Notes under the pieces: model-generated
The model's input: only the letters and a program-made list of their open reading frames with translations
What the model was told of the DNA's origin: nothing
The model's database searches: none
Virus record (IMG/VR): IMGVR_UViG_3300042564_004221
Span: 35,790 to 99,789 of that record
Direction: 5' to 3' (one strand)
DNA: 64,000 nucleotides
From: a virus
Part shown: positions 1 through 8,878 of the stretch, piece after piece
How positions within the stretch are numbered: position 1 is the stretch's first letter
Layout of the letters: each line of letters starts with the position of its first letter
Position numbers and translations under genes: made by a program

Positions 1-316
1 GTGTTCGTGTATTTGTAGGTGTAATACTTGGAGTAACCGTATTAGTTGGAGTAATAGTTGGTGTTGGTGTTGGTGTTTTAGTTGGAGTTGGTGTAACACA
101 AGCCAAGTTTATCGTAACACCACTTAACATTTGTGTTTTTGTTTGAGCCGAATAATAGATTGTTTCATCCAAATAAACATTAAACGGACCAATGGCAGTT
201 GAATTAGATGTTAACTTAACAAGATATGTAGAACACCCGCTTACGGTTACTTGCTGTTCTATCGCAGCATCACACCCCTCATAAATATTTGTAACGGTTA
301 TTACGTATGTTAACAT
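1..316 (-). CDS. Pro/Thr-tailed probable virion surface protein (partial, C-terminus outside window)
   Basis: The reading frame opens at ATG 316-314 and is still open at base 1, so the C-terminus is missing. About 73 residues form a small, probably beta-rich head with Cys residues (EGCDAA, SGCSTY, NLACV). This is followed by a low-complexity tail in which Thr is about every second residue (PTPTKTPTPTPTITPTNTV). The same tail type ends the proteins at 664-3006 and 62644-62940. The N-terminus resembles the 90-aa product at 381-653 in length, Cys placement and beta-strand pattern. A TATTTATT motif lies just upstream. I infer a decoration or fibre-tip protein; no specific family was recognised. 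Confidence 0.7.
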   Translation of the reverse strand, partial: MLTYVITVTNIYEGCDAAIEQQVTVSGCSTYLVKLTSNSTAIGPFNVYLDETIYYSAQTKTQMLSGVTINLACVTPTPTKTPTPTPTITPTNTVTPSITPTNTRT

Positions 317-331
317 CTAAAGTATTTTTCT

Positions 332-339
332 AATAAATA
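332..339 (-). promoter_or_regulatory. Putative late promoter core (TATTTATT)
   Basis: The coding-strand motif TATTTATT lies 15 nt before the ATG of the left-edge gene. It matches the motif found before about 17 transcription units in this window. Confidence 0.45.
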
Positions 340-380
340 CCTTAACACATTGATTTTACCATAAAAATGGGGTTATTTAA

Positions 381-653
381 TTAAACCTCCTCAACTATGA
401 TTTGAAATGCACAACCATAGGTACATTCTAATATTTTAGTTGTTTCACAACCCTCAGAAGATACGACCTTTATCATTATTTCAGGTGCGGTGTCAAATAT
501 CTCAGGAATTGTTGAATTAAATGATTGTGAGGGGGGCACGGGACCAGGATTTATCGTACCAACTAATGTTTCATAATTACCAAAAATATTTGACACATAA
601 ACACTCATTGGATAGGTACATCCCGATATTGCTTCTATTCTTACTTGTATCAT
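381..653 (-). CDS. Small hypothetical protein with two-Cys beta head
   Basis: A 90-aa protein starting MIQVRIEAISGC. It contains several Cys residues (SGCTYP, EGCETT, ECTYGC), alternating hydrophobic strands and no membrane segment. It resembles the head domain of the Pro/Thr-tailed protein to its left but lacks a Pro/Thr tail. It lies 10 nt beyond the end of the SprB-repeat gene on the same strand, so the two are probably co-transcribed. Role unknown; the neighbourhood suggests a small virion accessory protein. Confidence 0.6.
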   Translation of the reverse strand: MIQVRIEAISGCTYPMSVYVSNIFGNYETLVGTINPGPVPPSQSFNSTIPEIFDTAPEIMIKVVSSEGCETTKILECTYGCAFQIIVEEV

Positions 654-663
654 TATAAAAATA

Positions 664-3006
664 TTATGAAGGAGTCATAGTTGGAGTTGGAGTTTTAGTT
701 GGAGTTACGGTAGGAGTTGCAGTTTTGGTTGGTGTAATGCTTGGTGTCACGGTATTTGTAGGTGTAATACTTGGAGTAACTGTATTAGTAGGAGTAACAG
801 TTGGAGTAACTGTATTAGTAGGAGTTGTGGTTGGCGTAGGAGTTGTGGTTGGGGTAGGTGTTGGTAATTCACAAGATAAACACATTATATCATAAACAAT
901 CGTTAATTCAACAACAATTTCTTGCCCATTTAATGTTGTGTCTCCAGCTCTAGTACTAACTTTTATTTGATTACTTACTGAATCGAAGGACACTCCCCCA
1001 ACACCAGGAACTGTTAACAATAAATCTTTAACCGTATCATAATATAAGTTATCGCTTGGTGCCGATACTAATGATGTGGATGTAAAGAAATTTTGACTTG
1101 TAGTTAAATTCAACGGGTTAACCGAAACCTTAACGCCAAATACCGCAGAAAGTAAATCACAATTTACTTTATCAATTGTTAAATCATTAAACCCTTCATT
1201 TAACATTTGAAGTAATCCATATTTTGTTTGTGATTGAATTGTAAATTGTTCACCACCCATCACATAGGTTTGATATGACACATTAAGAGCACTACAATCT
1301 ATAATTGTACTTCTTGTTAAAATACAACCATCGTCAGCAACAACAGTTAAACTGTATGTCCCTGCGGTCAATCCTGTAACTTGAATTTGTTGTGGATTAT
1401 TAGGAACATTGTCTGACCAATAAAATTCAAATGGTGGTGTTCCTGTTGAAATTAATGCGGTTAACAACCCATCGGAACCTTCTCCACAAGAAGTATTATA
1501 TAATGAAAAATCTAATGGTTCACTTGTGTCAACATAAACTTGTGTCGTTTGAGTACATCCTGTGGCATCGGTAACTGTTATAGTGTGTTGTCCCCAAGAT
1601 ACATTTGTAAATGTAACTGCAGATAATGAAGTGTCAAAAATATCTTGAGTGGCATCTAATGAATAATAGTAAGGAGGTTGTCCACCATCACTTTTTGTAA
1701 CTATAATTGTACCATTAGCTTGATTACAAGTTGTTCCTGTAACCTCAGTTGAAATTGTGTATGTATCTGTCGCAAATAAACTGATTTCTTCTATAAACGA
1801 ACATCCTGAGGCATCTTGAATCGCAACGCTATAAGTTCCTGTTGATAAATTATTAAATAATTGAGACGATTGTGAAGTTGCTATGTTAGAAGTATTTCCA
1901 TTAGGATATATTAAGGTGTATAAATATGGTGAAGTTCCTCCCGCTAAAGACACTAAAATAGAACCGTCGCTACTTGAGCATGTTGAACCCTGACTTGAGA
2001 TTACTACTGACGCAACACCTAACGGAGTTAATAAAGTTACACTAGCATTTAAAGTACAAAAAGCACAATCCGTAACTAAAAAGTTATAATTACCTGAAGA
2101 TAATCCACTAATTGTCCAAGATGTCGATTCTTGTATCGTAAAATTTCCTGTAGAGGCAGAATAATAATAAGGTGCCGTTCCACCTGTAATTTGTATTGTT
2201 ATTGAACCGTCCGCGGCAAAACAAGATGGTTGAACCACAGTAAAGACTCCAAGTCCAATTGGGGAAACATCTGTTACTGTCGCACCTTGACTAGCAACAC
2301 AACCAAAATTATCAGTAACTTGAACTGAATAATTTCCAGCGGTTAACCCTGTAATAAGTGGAGTTGTTTGTCCATTACTCCATAAATAAGTAAATGGCTG
2401 TGTTCCTGTAACACCTGTTATTCCAATTCTTCCCACAGGTGTACCACCACAACTTGAATTTGGTACCACTTGAATACCAAAACTAAGTGGTGTTGAATCC
2501 TCGATTATAAAATTTTGACTTTCTCCTGAACATCCTCCCAAATCTTCAGCAGTCATATAATATGTTCCCGCAGTTAAACTACCAAAAATAACATTTGATG
2601 TGTTTGTAACTGCTGATGTGATATAACTTCCATTACCCGAATATAAATAAAAGTTTGTTGAGGAATAATCTGAAGTAGATGTTCCTGTCACTATACCGTT
2701 ATCTAAACCGCAAGTGGTACTTTGAACATTTAAAATACTAACACAAATACCTGAAGATATTGGTATGTTAACATAGAATTGTTGGTTTGTTGGTAAGGTA
2801 CTATCATTAACTAAAACACCATACGTCCCCGCACTTAAAGATGTTCTAACAGATGGTAATATTGTTACAACATCTGAACCTAAATTTGGTACTTGCCAAT
2901 CAATAGTATATGGTGGAGTTCCTCCATACGCTAATATGGATGCACTCCCCGCCGATAGTGATAAACAATCACCTGTTATTGATATGGTATAATTAAATGC
3001 TGACAT
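664..3006 (-). CDS. SprB-repeat protein with mucin-like Pro/Thr tail; probable tail fibre/adhesin
   Basis: A 780-aa protein. Residues 1 to about 570 hold seven tandem SprB-type units, each with a C..(D/N)G start, a G(G)T.P(Y/F) turn, an L(T/S)(A/S)G.Y segment and a VTD..GC end. A clear unit reads TQPFTYLWSNGQTTPLITGL. Residues about 570-710 form an unassigned domain. The last ~68 residues are Thr/Pro repeats (TPTNTVTPSITPT). SprB repeats are known from surface adhesins of gliding Bacteroidota. In a phage tail operon this suggests a fibre or receptor-contact protein that mimics host adhesin folds. No signal peptide or type IX sorting domain is visible, so it is more likely a virion protein than a secreted one. 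Its ATG overlaps the upstream stop (TAATG), which implies translational coupling. Confidence 0.75.
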   Translation of the reverse strand: MSAFNYTISITGDCLSLSAGSASILAYGGTPPYTIDWQVPNLGSDVVTILPSVRTSLSAGTYGVLVNDSTLPTNQQFYVNIPISSGICVSILNVQSTTCGLDNGIVTGTSTSDYSSTNFYLYSGNGSYITSAVTNTSNVIFGSLTAGTYYMTAEDLGGCSGESQNFIIEDSTPLSFGIQVVPNSSCGGTPVGRIGITGVTGTQPFTYLWSNGQTTPLITGLTAGNYSVQVTDNFGCVASQGATVTDVSPIGLGVFTVVQPSCFAADGSITIQITGGTAPYYYSASTGNFTIQESTSWTISGLSSGNYNFLVTDCAFCTLNASVTLLTPLGVASVVISSQGSTCSSSDGSILVSLAGGTSPYLYTLIYPNGNTSNIATSQSSQLFNNLSTGTYSVAIQDASGCSFIEEISLFATDTYTISTEVTGTTCNQANGTIIVTKSDGGQPPYYYSLDATQDIFDTSLSAVTFTNVSWGQHTITVTDATGCTQTTQVYVDTSEPLDFSLYNTSCGEGSDGLLTALISTGTPPFEFYWSDNVPNNPQQIQVTGLTAGTYSLTVVADDGCILTRSTIIDCSALNVSYQTYVMGGEQFTIQSQTKYGLLQMLNEGFNDLTIDKVNCDLLSAVFGVKVSVNPLNLTTSQNFFTSTSLVSAPSDNLYYDTVKDLLLTVPGVGGVSFDSVSNQIKVSTRAGDTTLNGQEIVVELTIVYDIMCLSCELPTPTPTTTPTPTTTPTNTVTPTVTPTNTVTPSITPTNTVTPSITPTKTATPTVTPTKTPTPTMTPS
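680..866 (-). repeat. Degenerate tandem repeat encoding the Thr/Pro tail
   Basis: GT-rich 6-18 nt units (GGAGTT, GGTGTA, GTATTAGTAGGAGT on the plus strand) repeat through the 3' end of the SprB-repeat gene. They encode TPTxTxTP periods. Repeats of this kind readily change length by slippage or recombination. Confidence 0.7.
752..780. repeat. 29-bp perfect direct repeat shared with positions 9-37
   Basis: Positions 9-37 and 752-780 are identical over 29 bp in the same orientation, and the match resumes after one mismatch (GTATTA). Both copies lie in the Thr/Pro-tail coding part of separate genes 0.7 kb apart. Recombination between them would join one gene's head to the other's tail and delete the intervening sequence. 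Confidence 0.8.
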
Positions 3007-5990
3007 TATTCGGTACAGTTGATACTAATATTTATTCCTACGTTTAACAAAACAGTATCCGCAACATTTTGAGTTAAACAAGCCAAGTTAGATATAGTTA
3101 ATGTATTACCATTTTGGAAATATGTATACCCATAATTATATAATTGTGGTAAATAATTTTCTAAAGCATCATTCCATTGATTACTAGTTGGAACATCACT
3201 CATACCATAACCAGTATAAAATAACTGATTAATAATTTCTTCACCACCAATAGTCAAATTTACATACCAATCAGTTCCTACTGAATTTTGACTACATTGA
3301 CTTAGAGTTAAACCACTTTGAGCTAACATATTGTTAATTCTATTAACAAGAATACTACTAAAATTTGATACGGTTATATCACCATTAAACCAAGGATATA
3401 TGTTAAAAACTGCGGACTCACTGTTACAGGTATAATCAAATATATTTGATATAATATAACACGATTCAACGGGAACAGGTACAAATTGACATCCTCTTTG
3501 TCTTCTATAAACAAATTTTTGTTTGTGGAAGATTGAGTTTTCTAATCTGACACCACCATTCCAAATTGTCGTTGCAGGAATCATTTGTTCCACCAACTTG
3601 GTCCAATATGGTCCAATACCATTAACATAATCTATTAATTTTTGATAGGTGTATTTGTTGTTCGGTAATCCTACAGTTTGTTCTGATTCGATATACTTCC
3701 AAAAGATTGATTGTAATGTTGGATATCCTCCAGTTTTACCATCACTAATGTATTGTCTATTTCTTGTATTAATCATGTTTTCCCAAAACGTTTGAGAAAA
3801 TTCAAAGAAAGTTTTTTTCTTTGGTTCAGGATTAATGTATGTCCAATCAACTCCACCAGGAACAGGATAACCGACAGTTAAACCTGATTCAGGAATTGGG
3901 TAATCGTATTGTCTTGATTGTTCCCAAACGTCATAAACAAGTCCTTGGGCGGGATTTAAAAATAAATCAATATTCTTAACGTTTAAAACTAGTTTTTCAT
4001 TATCAACAAAATAATAAGCATTGTAATCTCCTTGAGTTGAAACTCTAAGTTTGTCATCAGTTGATAACCAAGATTTATTATTATCAACTACTTTTTGTAG
4101 TTTAAATCCTTCATTCATATACGGAAAATCTCTATATCTGTTAAGATAAGTTTGACCATATGTAAAAGGAGTTAATTGAGTTTGGATATCATAATTTTGT
4201 CCTGTATAAACATTACCTGTTAATTGTACCTCATCAGGACTTCTATGTTGTGGTGTTGTTTCATACCAACCCGCACCTATTTGGAAGAAGTATGTTTCAG
4301 TATTTACAGGTGCCTTAGGGTAACCTTCAGCGTCCATCGGATAATCTTCTAATCTAATACTAACATCTTGATAAGTCGCGGTTGATGTAAACGCGCTATA
4401 TATTCGTCCCTTAATTTTATATGTATCACCAGGTAAATAACTTGGAACTCTATCCTCATAAGTACCTCCTGATATTTGAGCCCATTGGGTATAGAATTGG
4501 TCAAGGTTAATTTTTTGGTCTGCCAAGTAAATGTGTTCATTATATTCAATTAATGAATCAGGTGCCCCGATTAATCTTAATAAGAACTCAATGGACCTTC
4601 TTGTTCCTTTTGATTTAAAAAGATAAGAAGCATTAAGAATTAAGTTTCTATAGTAAGCATAATTTAATTCTGTTGGTGTAAGAGCCCTTGCATATCCAGG
4701 ATATGTAGGAGTTGATGTATTACCAAAAACAGAACTTAAGAAATCTTCATTGGTTATTGGTGAAAAGTTTGACGACCATCCTAAAGTCCTTGCCAAGTTA
4801 ACCAACAATTCAGATGGTATATCATTTGAAGGGTTATAGTTAACCGAATTCATATACGCCAATCCATCAATAAATTGTTTTATTTGGTCAAAACTTCTAC
4901 CATAGATTTGGAATATTTTTTCAACTTTTTGACCCAAAGTATCAAACTCTTTCAACGAATCTGTTACTAAAAATCTTGAAATTAAATTTGTTTTAAACGA
5001 ATCTAAATTAACTGAAATTTCTTGAATTTGTTCCAAATAAGCATCAAACAAAAATGAACTAATATCTAAATTCCAAGGACCTTGTTTTGGCCAAGTAACT
5101 CGTTTATATTCGGTATATGTTTGACCATATTCATTTTGTTGTGGAACTTGAAATATTGCAGTATATTCGGGTCTAACTAATCTATTAAGTAAAAATTGCT
5201 CAATTTCGTCAAACGATTCTTGGAATATCTTATCAACAATAAAGTCATTTGGTCTGATTTGATAATCGTCATTAATTGTTGTTGCAGTTGTACCAAATGG
5301 TGCTCCTGAAACATAAAATTGAACATAACCTGAAGATAAAGTATTTGAAGGTGAAAAAGAAACTACCTTAAAAATATCATCATTAATACTAACACAATAA
5401 TCTAAGTATGTGTTGTATAAATTTCTATATGGTGATACGGTGATTTCTCTAATTGACAAGTTAGTTGCCGCACTAATTGAATAATCAATATCAAACGGAT
5501 TATTTATCCTATCAACATTTACTTTAAAGTAAGTTTCGTCATTTTGAGCGTCGTATACTATGTCGTATGCGGTATTACCTGTTACATAATCATCATTATT
5601 AAACACAACATCTAAGGATGCTGGAAAATAATTAACAATTTTAGTGATGGACACGCTAAATCTTTTAGAAAGAGAGCCATACATTGAAAAGTTAAGGACC
5701 TGAGAAATATCATAGTTAGGGTAAACCCTAAATTGGGTGGCAAGAATTCTTCTACTCTCAATCAAATCATCAATACCCATCATTTCTAATGACATTGGTT
5801 CAGAGAACGCACCAACATTAAAAGTTCTGTTTACCTTTTCTGTTACACCAGTTGTAAATTCAAAATTACCTTGCGTAAGTCCTCCACCCTCAACAGTTTG
5901 TAATCCTACAATATTGTCAGAGAAGGTACCCGCACCATTACCTGGTCTTGGAGGGTAAAAGTATTTAGTATTTTTGGTTTCTACCGCCAT
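3006..5990 (-). CDS. Tail/baseplate protein with P2 gpI-like segment
   Basis: A 994-aa protein. Around residues 390-510 it has the pattern of phage tail protein I and related baseplate proteins: a helical stretch (LLVNLARTLGWSSNF) followed by YYRNLILNASYLFKSKGT and RRSIEFLLRLIGAPDSLI. The N-terminal ~380 residues are beta-rich with a probable coiled stretch (DAYLEQIQEISVNL). The C-terminal third contains several Cys and Asn/Tyr-rich strands, as in fibre-attachment proteins. It is joined to both neighbours by TAATG overlaps. Probable role: a wedge or periphery component connecting the baseplate to fibres. The gpI likeness is by motif only. Confidence 0.6.
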   Translation of the reverse strand: MAVETKNTKYFYPPRPGNGAGTFSDNIVGLQTVEGGGLTQGNFEFTTGVTEKVNRTFNVGAFSEPMSLEMMGIDDLIESRRILATQFRVYPNYDISQVLNFSMYGSLSKRFSVSITKIVNYFPASLDVVFNNDDYVTGNTAYDIVYDAQNDETYFKVNVDRINNPFDIDYSISAATNLSIREITVSPYRNLYNTYLDYCVSINDDIFKVVSFSPSNTLSSGYVQFYVSGAPFGTTATTINDDYQIRPNDFIVDKIFQESFDEIEQFLLNRLVRPEYTAIFQVPQQNEYGQTYTEYKRVTWPKQGPWNLDISSFLFDAYLEQIQEISVNLDSFKTNLISRFLVTDSLKEFDTLGQKVEKIFQIYGRSFDQIKQFIDGLAYMNSVNYNPSNDIPSELLVNLARTLGWSSNFSPITNEDFLSSVFGNTSTPTYPGYARALTPTELNYAYYRNLILNASYLFKSKGTRRSIEFLLRLIGAPDSLIEYNEHIYLADQKINLDQFYTQWAQISGGTYEDRVPSYLPGDTYKIKGRIYSAFTSTATYQDVSIRLEDYPMDAEGYPKAPVNTETYFFQIGAGWYETTPQHRSPDEVQLTGNVYTGQNYDIQTQLTPFTYGQTYLNRYRDFPYMNEGFKLQKVVDNNKSWLSTDDKLRVSTQGDYNAYYFVDNEKLVLNVKNIDLFLNPAQGLVYDVWEQSRQYDYPIPESGLTVGYPVPGGVDWTYINPEPKKKTFFEFSQTFWENMINTRNRQYISDGKTGGYPTLQSIFWKYIESEQTVGLPNNKYTYQKLIDYVNGIGPYWTKLVEQMIPATTIWNGGVRLENSIFHKQKFVYRRQRGCQFVPVPVESCYIISNIFDYTCNSESAVFNIYPWFNGDITVSNFSSILVNRINNMLAQSGLTLSQCSQNSVGTDWYVNLTIGGEEIINQLFYTGYGMSDVPTSNQWNDALENYLPQLYNYGYTYFQNGNTLTISNLACLTQNVADTVLLNVGINISINCTE

Positions 5991-6898
5991 TAGGTTGTTA
6001 TTGTTGTAAAGTTTTTACTAAAATCAATGTTATTTCCTCTACTTTGTCTAACCTCATATAATAGAGCATTAAATTGGTCTCTGATTTCATATAGGTTGTA
6101 TTGTCTATAGATGTTATTTTGAGTATCGTAAATTGTATAGATACCGTCATCAATAGATTTTGTTTGATTACCATAAAGAGCAATTGCAAGAGATGATACA
6201 TCATATTCAACCATTTCTATTTCTAAAGTAACAGGATTAAAAAACGTATTACTGATTATAATATTTTGATTTGGTTGACCAATAAATGGAGTCGCATTTG
6301 GCTTATTTGTTGGTGAAGACGAAGGTGATAAAGTTAAGAATATTAAATTTGAATTACCGTCAACATATCTATATCTTATTGATTTTTGAGTTGTGTTTAC
6401 TTCATTACTTACAACAGGTTCACAAAAGAAAGACGATGTAACTACCCTAAAAAAGTTAGGTATTTTTGACCCATCAGGATTTAAATACTCAATTCTAAAA
6501 CCAACTAATCCTTGAGGGACAAATTTATTTTGAAATTGTACTGGTACATTAGTTATATCAATTATAATACCTTTAACATTTGGTAATGCACTTAACACAC
6601 CGCAATCAGTAATTTTGGTTCTGATTTGAGCGGGTCTCAAATATAAAGTATAGATACCAAGAGCGTTGAACTGTTGTGCAGGTAGTGTTAAATTATATAA
6701 TCCACCAATAATCTCAACGTTCGCATTTCCACCTGTCTCAGTGTTATTGAAATAAGGTTTTAATATTGTTTGTGCGTCAAGTTCTGTTAGAATAAAGTTA
6801 TCCGTAACATCTCTTGATGCTGTGTAGTTCATTATTATCTGAACATCTTCAGGACTAACGTCCGAAGGTCTTATTGTTCCATATGAGCCGATTGCCAT
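5990..6898 (-). CDS. Hypothetical baseplate/tail protein
   Basis: A 302-aa, mostly beta-rich protein (MAIGSYGTIRPSDV) with no family recognised. It begins a unit headed by CTATTTATAA and an A-rich leader without a Shine-Dalgarno sequence. Its stop overlaps the ATG of the gpI-like gene (TAATG). Position among tail-periphery genes and lack of signal peptide or membrane segments favour a structural role. Confidence 0.6.
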   Translation of the reverse strand: MAIGSYGTIRPSDVSPEDVQIIMNYTASRDVTDNFILTELDAQTILKPYFNNTETGGNANVEIIGGLYNLTLPAQQFNALGIYTLYLRPAQIRTKITDCGVLSALPNVKGIIIDITNVPVQFQNKFVPQGLVGFRIEYLNPDGSKIPNFFRVVTSSFFCEPVVSNEVNTTQKSIRYRYVDGNSNLIFLTLSPSSSPTNKPNATPFIGQPNQNIIISNTFFNPVTLEIEMVEYDVSSLAIALYGNQTKSIDDGIYTIYDTQNNIYRQYNLYEIRDQFNALLYEVRQSRGNNIDFSKNFTTITT

Positions 6899-6910
6899 TT
6901 GTTTTTATTT

Positions 6911-6918
6911 TATAAATA
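6911..6918 (-). promoter_or_regulatory. Putative late promoter core (TATTTATA)
   Basis: AACTATTTATAAAATA on the coding strand, 12 nt upstream of the ATG at 6898. A good match to the window-wide motif. Confidence 0.55.
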
Positions 6919-6920
6919 GT

Positions 6921-8030
6921 TTAGTTCTTTTTTTCAACGTTAAAAAATCCATATCCGTAATTAATCATATCACCAAGATTATCAACTTCACCCAATCTTT
7001 GTATTCTTTCGTAGGCTGAGTTTTTACCTCTCTCAACATAAATGTTCGTTTGTACTTGTGCCTGGTCAATAACTTTAAGTAATGCTTCATCTTTTGTGAT
7101 TGGCGTTTGAGTTAAATTATTTTGAGTAAATCCTGAAGATTGTTCAAAAAATAAAGTTATTCCTGTTATATAATCATAATAATTTACGTCATTAATTGTA
7201 TATGCCGTGAAAATTGGATTCATGTCAGTAATCGCTCCCCATATTCTTCCGTTTTTAATTACAGGTACTCCTACCACATATTTTACAGAACCATACAACG
7301 CCAAATCAGTGACACTTGATTTTGTTATTCCTGATATAGTATAAGGTACCGTAACATAATTAAAAGATGTTTGAGCGGAAACTTCATTAACCGCATCACC
7401 TGAGAATATATAGTCGTAACTTACGGGTGTTTTAACCCAATTACCTCCCGAAGGAATAAAAAATGCTTCGCCATTAGGGTTGTTTATAACAACATTCGAA
7501 TAAGGTGTTGTAATCGTCTTTGTAACTCTTGTAACACCCCAAGGATTTGTTTGCTCTAACGAAATATTATAAGTTCTGTTTGCAACAGGATATGTATGAC
7601 TTAATGAATTTGGTACGTAAGTAGTAATTGTTTGTTTTGGAGAACCATCACCCCAATCCACTTTATATGCTGACAAATCAAGGAATTTTTGAAATTCACT
7701 CGATGTGTTATAAATGTTATAAGTATATGGGTTTGATGTGGTCGATGAAAATATGAAATTAGCAACAACATCCTTCTGTAATACTGCACCATCAAATGGA
7801 CTATAGTATCCAACATCAATTGCGGTTTGTCTGATTAATATTGGAATGGTTAAACCTGTTAACAATGAGGTTCCGTTAGGACCTGATGTCACTACCTCAG
7901 TCATCGCAGAGTAAACCCCTACCGTTTGTCCTGAATAAGTCGAACTAACATCTTGTCCTTGTAAATTAACCGTAAAGATATCCCCTTTAATTGTTTGGGG
8001 TGATATTATAATATTATAAAAATCTTCCAT
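6921..8030 (-). CDS. PKD-domain tail-periphery protein
   Basis: A 369-aa protein. Residues about 120-180 carry a PKD-like Ig fold: YKVDWGDGSP, then LSHTYPVANRTYNISL. The WGDGS and HTY signatures are diagnostic. The flanking N- and C-terminal segments are beta-rich with no recognised family. It starts by TAATG overlap with the upstream 282-aa gene. PKD domains in phage particles usually act as rigid spacers or carbohydrate-contacting modules. A fibre or wedge-periphery role is inferred. Confidence 0.65.
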   Translation of the reverse strand: MEDFYNIIISPQTIKGDIFTVNLQGQDVSSTYSGQTVGVYSAMTEVVTSGPNGTSLLTGLTIPILIRQTAIDVGYYSPFDGAVLQKDVVANFIFSSTTSNPYTYNIYNTSSEFQKFLDLSAYKVDWGDGSPKQTITTYVPNSLSHTYPVANRTYNISLEQTNPWGVTRVTKTITTPYSNVVINNPNGEAFFIPSGGNWVKTPVSYDYIFSGDAVNEVSAQTSFNYVTVPYTISGITKSSVTDLALYGSVKYVVGVPVIKNGRIWGAITDMNPIFTAYTINDVNYYDYITGITLFFEQSSGFTQNNLTQTPITKDEALLKVIDQAQVQTNIYVERGKNSAYERIQRLGEVDNLGDMINYGYGFFNVEKKN

Positions 8031-8878
8031 TATTTTGGATTAACGTATTCATACCATTTTATGGGTACCGTTACCCCAGCCCTTTGATTAAGACCATTTT
8101 GACTATAAGCATTCTGATACGGGTTCATATTAAACACTTGGTAGTTGTGTTTCTCGTAATCCAACTTAACTCTATAATAGAAACATTTTGTATTATCAAA
8201 AGTGTATTTATCTCCTATTAATGACGATTGTGGTATATTCATCATTTTAACAAAATAACCTTTTTTAGCATCATAGAATTTAGCCGCCATAAAGAATGTG
8301 TCAATGTCCAAGAAATTTCTTTTCTTTAACCAATAAACAAAGAATCCTTCTTTATCCCCAACATAATCCAATACAAAATAAGGTTTTTTAATCTTAACAG
8401 GTGTTCGTTGCATTAACGCGTCCATTGTTAAACCCTGTTGTGTCGGGATTATAATTGTTATGTAGTTTTTTTGTCTTTTTTCGTCCACATTGTCGTAGAA
8501 ATCCAATTTGAAAAATGAATTAGAAAAGTTGTTTGTGTAATAATAAATCTCATCAGTTGTGAAACCTTCCATTTGATAGTTACACCCCCAACTTGTTGAT
8601 GCACTTAAAGAACCTCCCGAATAAAAATTAAATTCATATTGGATGTCTGTAATTTCATCATATTGATGTGTTGCAGTATTAAAGAATGTATATGGAGCAT
8701 TTGGAAATCTATCAACTTCAAAATCTCCACCAATTCCAACAACTTGTTCTATGATGTTTGCCTCATATTCTTCAATACTTTGGTCCAATCCCAAGTAATC
8801 CCAAGTTAATTGTACGGGTATTGTTATTTCTCTGTCAACAAACCCTTCTTGTCTTATTTGTATCTTATTCACATCCAT
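8030..8878 (-). CDS. Hypothetical tail/baseplate protein
   Basis: A 282-aa protein beginning MDVNKIQIRQEGFVDREI. It is rich in aromatic and Asn residues and beta strands, with no recognised family and no membrane segment. Its start overlaps the end of the 561-aa gene by 14 nt, and its stop overlaps the PKD gene start. It is thus embedded in a coupled structural operon. Confidence 0.6.
   Translation of the reverse strand: MDVNKIQIRQEGFVDREITIPVQLTWDYLGLDQSIEEYEANIIEQVVGIGGDFEVDRFPNAPYTFFNTATHQYDEITDIQYEFNFYSGGSLSASTSWGCNYQMEGFTTDEIYYYTNNFSNSFFKLDFYDNVDEKRQKNYITIIIPTQQGLTMDALMQRTPVKIKKPYFVLDYVGDKEGFFVYWLKKRNFLDIDTFFMAAKFYDAKKGYFVKMMNIPQSSLIGDKYTFDNTKCFYYRVKLDYEKHNYQVFNMNPYQNAYSQNGLNQRAGVTVPIKWYEYVNPK

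Noticed and set aside
680-866. Short repeated units resembling a CRISPR array
   Set aside because: The repeats are degenerate 6-18 nt GT-rich units within an open coding frame; no constant repeat with unique spacers and no cas genes are present.
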